7,664 nucleotides of DNA, taken from contig WGCT01000046.1 in NCBI GenBank assembly GCA_015493625.1, positions 1 through 7,664 of the forward strand. Direction: 5' to 3'. Positions within the stretch are counted from its first letter, which is position 1. Each line of letters starts with the position of its first letter. The translations under genes and the position numbers were made by a program. Source of the stretch: Draconibacterium sp. (GTDB lineage: Bacteria > Bacteroidota > Bacteroidia > Bacteroidales > Prolixibacteraceae). Below, in pieces: positions 6,301-7,664 of the stretch. The notes beneath the pieces were generated by a model, which was not told where the DNA came from, ran no database searches, and worked only from the letters and a program-made list of their open reading frames with translations.

Positions 6301-7225
6301 AGCGGGCAACCACAACTCCACCGGTTGCATCGGCGCCGCCTTTGTCTAATCCTCCGCGCCGCGAGGCCGGACCGAAATTAACTTTGGCAACATCTTTAAT
6401 GCGAATGGGCACGTTGTTTTTAACAGCCACTACCGATTTCTCTAAATCTTCGAGCGTTTTAACATAACCCAACGCACGTATTAAATACTCGGCGCGGTTA
6501 AATTCGATGGTTCGCGCGCCCACATCGAGGTTGCTCTTTTTTACTGCGTTAATAATTTGACCGATGGTAACGCCCTGTGCTTTCATCGCGTTGGGGTCGA
6601 TATCAACCTGGTACTCTTTTATGTAACCCCCAATCGATGCCACTTCGGAAACTCCTTTTGCTGAGGTAAGTGCGTACTTTACATAAAAGTCCTGAATGGA
6701 GCGTAACTCTTGTGGATCCCAGCTTCCTGCGGGGTTCCCGTCTTTGTCGCGCCCTTCGAGCGTGTACCAATAAACCTGTCCGAGTGCGGTAGCATCGGGC
6801 CCCAGCGACGGGGTAACTCCTTCGGGCAAAGTTCCTGCCGGGAGCGAGTTGAGTTTCTCCAAAATACGGCTGCGGCTCCAGTAAAACTCTACCTCTTCAT
6901 CGAAAATAATGTAGATACTCGAGACCCCAAAAATGGAGTTGCTTCGAATGGTTCTAACTCCCGGAATTCCCAAAAGCGCTGTGGTAAGCGGATAGGAAAT
7001 CTGGTCTTCAATGTCTTGTGGCGAGCGGCCTGTCCACTCGGTATAGACAATTTGCTGGTTCTCTCCAATGTCGGGAATGGCGTCAACCGGAACCGGGTCG
7101 CTGGGTAAAAACCCCGTGTTCCAGCCGAATGGCGATGTTACAACTCCCCAGGCAATAAATGTTGTGAGCAGTAACAGGGTAACCAATTTATTCTCTAAAA
7201 AGAATTTAATTATTTTATTTAACAT
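3377..7225 (-). CDS. cusA: CusA-type Cu(I)/Ag(I) efflux RND transporter, inner-membrane pump
   Basis: This is a 1282-residue heavy-metal RND permease, a proton-driven trimer that takes metal from the periplasm or membrane face and passes it to the adaptor and outer-membrane channel. TM1 is at about 10-30, followed by the family stretch DPVPVDAIPDIGENQQIVYTEW-like (43-64) and the first porter domain. TM2-TM6 span about 366-525. TM4 reads GIAIAIGVMVDVGVVFTEN, with Asp430 and Glu437 matching the CusA rather than the CzcA (DFG) pattern. TM7 is at about 648-668, the second porter domain at about 690-1065, and TM8-TM12 at about 1071-1252. Met712 (LLMPTTMP), Met762 (ISMFENV) and Met864 (LVMLATGM) align with the three metal-binding methionines of E. 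coli CusA. E. coli CusA has about 1047 residues; the excess comes from about four extra helices (531-640), a periplasmic insert (about 771-820), a loop at about 1119-1141 and a repeat-encoded tail (1264-1282). The TM10 acid is Asp1161 and the TM11 lysine is replaced by Ala1200. The stop overlaps the channel gene's ATG by one base. Confidence 0.96.
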   Translation of the reverse strand: MLNKIIKFFLENKLVTLLLLTTFIAWGVVTSPFGWNTGFLPSDPVPVDAIPDIGENQQIVYTEWTGRSPQDIEDQISYPLTTALLGIPGVRTIRSNSIFGVSSIYIIFDEEVEFYWSRSRILEKLNSLPAGTLPEGVTPSLGPDATALGQVYWYTLEGRDKDGNPAGSWDPQELRSIQDFYVKYALTSAKGVSEVASIGGYIKEYQVDIDPNAMKAQGVTIGQIINAVKKSNLDVGARTIEFNRAEYLIRALGYVKTLEDLEKSVVAVKNNVPIRIKDVAKVNFGPASRRGGLDKGGADATGGVVVARYGANPLEVINNVKAKIKEIAHGLPSKTLADGTVSKVTIVPFYDRSGLIHETLGTLEEALSLEILISIIVVLILVFNLRASFLISSLLPIGVLITFVAMRKFGVDANIVALSGIAIAIGVMVDVGVVFTENIIRHTSLPENKNAKGTALMNVIYNATIEVAPAVLTAIATTVISFMPVFAMQAAEGKLFRPLAFTKTFVMLAALIVGLVIIPALAHIIFSIRVNSKKIRQGSNIVLAVAGILLMVFGNYFIGIAVVLLAANNFFAYLWKEGKAKFVNYINIAIILIVVMKFLSQEWMPLGAQYSEFVNFLFVIFVIGFVLLLLSSIIYVYPRILSWALNNKWAFLSLPIFVILFGITAWQGSEKVFGFLPKFITETETWQSVNKTFPGIGKEFMPSLDEGSFLLMPTTMPHSGVEENLEVIKLLDKKVNSIPEVDNVVGKWGRVNSALDPAPISMFENVINYKSEYILNEKGHRMRFKVDDDGAFILKDGTTYNPKDGFIVIEKEQLTPDEDGEYFRQWRDKIKSPDDIWSEIIANASIPGLTSAPKLQPIQTRLVMLATGMRAPMGIKVFGPDLESIEKVGLNIETLLKEVDGVSKMSVFADRVVGKPYMEIHINREAIARYGLTIKDFQEYISSAVGGMPLSSTVEGRERYPIRVRYAREFRDNPEDLNKLLISTPSGAQVPLNELATIEYTRGAQLIKSENTFLVGYVIFDKKDGYAEVDVVENAQKYLNSKIEDGTLVIPAGVNFKFTGNYENQIRATKRLMVVIPIALLVIFLILYFQFRSVTGASLIFSGIIVAFSGGFIMLWLYGQPWFLNFNVGDIHLQNLFQIGTINLSVAVWVGFIALFGIATDDGVLISTYIQQIFDERAPKTVAEVRANILEAGQKRVRPAIMTTATTIIALLPVLTSTGKGSDIMVPMAIPIFGGMVIATLTIFVVPVLYSMWQEGIVKRNRKMEGGSQKLEVRRQEFKTKL
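3393..3441 (-). repeat. seven tandem degenerate heptamers (RRRAGNN) at the 3' end of cusA
   Basis: Read on the minus strand, 3441 to 3393 divides exactly into seven 7-mers: GGAAGAT, GGAAGGC, GGAAGTC, AAAAGTT, AGAAGTT, AGAAGAC, AGGAGTT. All fit three purines, then AG, then two free bases. The tract lies wholly inside the coding sequence and encodes roughly KMEGGSQKLEVRRQEF, after the conserved end of the RND fold. Such purine-rich heptamer tracts are often seen at gene ends and between genes in Bacteroidota; that part is from general knowledge. Confidence 0.8.
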
Positions 7226-7286
7226 CTTGTTGTAGTTTTATTTCGACAACTGGTTTATTCTCAATTCATACAGGTTTCGGTGAAAG
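7226..7286 (-). other. spacer and leader before the RND pump gene
   Basis: This 61-bp spacer has no hairpin with a T-run and no match to the Bacteroidota -7 element (TAnnTTTG), which favours readthrough from the DUF302 gene. An in-frame TAA at 7240-7238 lies 12 bases upstream of the pump's ATG with no other ATG between, which fixes the start at 7225. The bases just before the ATG (AACTACAACAAG) are A-rich and lack a Shine-Dalgarno sequence, as is usual in Bacteroidota. Confidence 0.6.
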
Positions 7287-7664
7287 CTATTTTGTATGAG
7301 TATGTAGCTGAGAAATAACACGTTGCAGCTTAATATGAATTTCGCCGGCAATCGTTTTCATCTCATCGTTATCGATGTCGGAAACCATTACGGCCGGATT
7401 TATAATAGCTACTTCGGTGCCATTTTCAACGGCTTGAAGCATTACATTACACGGAAGTATTGTTCCAATCTTATCTTCGGCATTTATCGAGCGTAAAGCA
7501 AATGCAGGGTTACAAGCACCTAAAATCCGATATTGTCTGAAATCGATATTCAGCTTCTCTTTTAGTGCGTTGTTTACATCGAATTGGGTTACAATTCCAA
7601 ATCCCTCTTTTTGAAGTTCTTCTTTTACATTTACTGTTGCTGTTTCTAAATCGGTATTTACTGT
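7287..7664 (-). CDS. DUF302 domain protein, 5' end outside window
   Basis: An open frame enters from the right edge and ends at TAG (7289-7287), giving 125 residues without the start. The sequence fits the DUF302 family, whose members are about 130 residues long, so probably only a short N-terminal piece is missing. Seen directly: an amphipathic helix region (TDLETATVNVKEELQKEGF), the family core ILGACNPAFALRSI with Cys51 of the visible part, then GTILPCNVML with Cys72, and a hydrophobic strand EVAIINPAVMV. The two cysteines could bind metal or form a thiol pair, but that is inference. No signal peptide can be judged because the start is absent. It lies 61 bp upstream of the RND pump in the same direction with no terminator between them, so cotranscription with the metal efflux genes is likely. 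The biochemical role of DUF302 is not established. Confidence 0.88.
   Translation of the reverse strand, partial: TVNTDLETATVNVKEELQKEGFGIVTQFDVNNALKEKLNIDFRQYRILGACNPAFALRSINAEDKIGTILPCNVMLQAVENGTEVAIINPAVMVSDIDNDEMKTIAGEIHIKLQRVISQLHTHTK

Noticed and set aside
6710..7108. 132-codon plus-strand ORF
   Set aside because: It is wholly antisense to the conserved N-terminal part of cusA, has no initiation signal and its translation has no recognisable domain.
3377..7225. CzcA-type Co/Zn/Cd pump
   Set aside because: TM4 lacks the DFG aspartate typical of CzcA and instead has the CusA-like IAIGVMVD pattern, and the three Cu/Ag methionines are present.
7226..7286. Independent promoter for cusA
   Set aside because: No TAnnTTTG element or upstream TTTG-like -33 box could be found in the spacer; readthrough from the DUF302 gene is simpler.

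Overview
The window carries one copper/silver efflux operon read on the minus strand, from right to left: a DUF302 protein (5' end outside the window), a CusA-type RND pump, a TolC-type outer-membrane channel and a CusB-type periplasmic adaptor. The host looks like a member of the Bacteroidota. The leaders are A-rich and lack Shine-Dalgarno sequences, the adaptor has the HMBD plus DUF3347 layout common in that phylum, the RND pump is enlarged to 1282 residues, the cusA-tolC junction carries a degenerate heptamer tract of a kind I associate with Bacteroidota, and the left edge holds the start of what looks like an ISAon1-type transposase. Lineage below phylum cannot be fixed from this sequence; Marinilabiliales or Bacteroidales is only a guess.

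Layout, in the direction of transcription. 7664-7287: C-terminal 125 residues of a DUF302 protein. 7286-7226: 61-bp spacer with no terminator or Bacteroidota-type promoter that I can see. 7225-3377: the RND pump. It shares one base with the next gene (TAATG), and its last codons are made of seven heptamers. 3377-2148: the TolC-family channel. 2147-2136: 12-bp A-rich spacer. 2135-297: the adaptor, whose TAG stop lies inside a repeat. 302-191: three REP-like palindromic units spaced 36-38 bp. 194-169: an intrinsic terminator for the operon. 168-1: the end of a probable insertion sequence, with the first 27 codons of its protein.

How it works together: the pump, adaptor and channel make a complete tripartite envelope efflux machine. 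The pump keeps the three methionines known to bind Cu(I)/Ag(I) in E. coli CusA, so monovalent copper or silver is the likely substrate. There is no separate CusF-like chaperone here. The adaptor carries its own N-terminal Cys metal-binding domain, a Met/His-rich linker, DUF3347 and a C-terminal Cys-Pro-Met/Cys site, which could deliver metal to the pump. The DUF302 protein probably belongs to the same transcript; its job is unknown.

I do not see a wholly new system. The points most worth a second look are the changed proton-relay residues and the extra helices in the pump, the multi-site adaptor, the repeat-encoded C-terminal tail of the pump, and the palindrome cluster that takes in the adaptor's stop codon.
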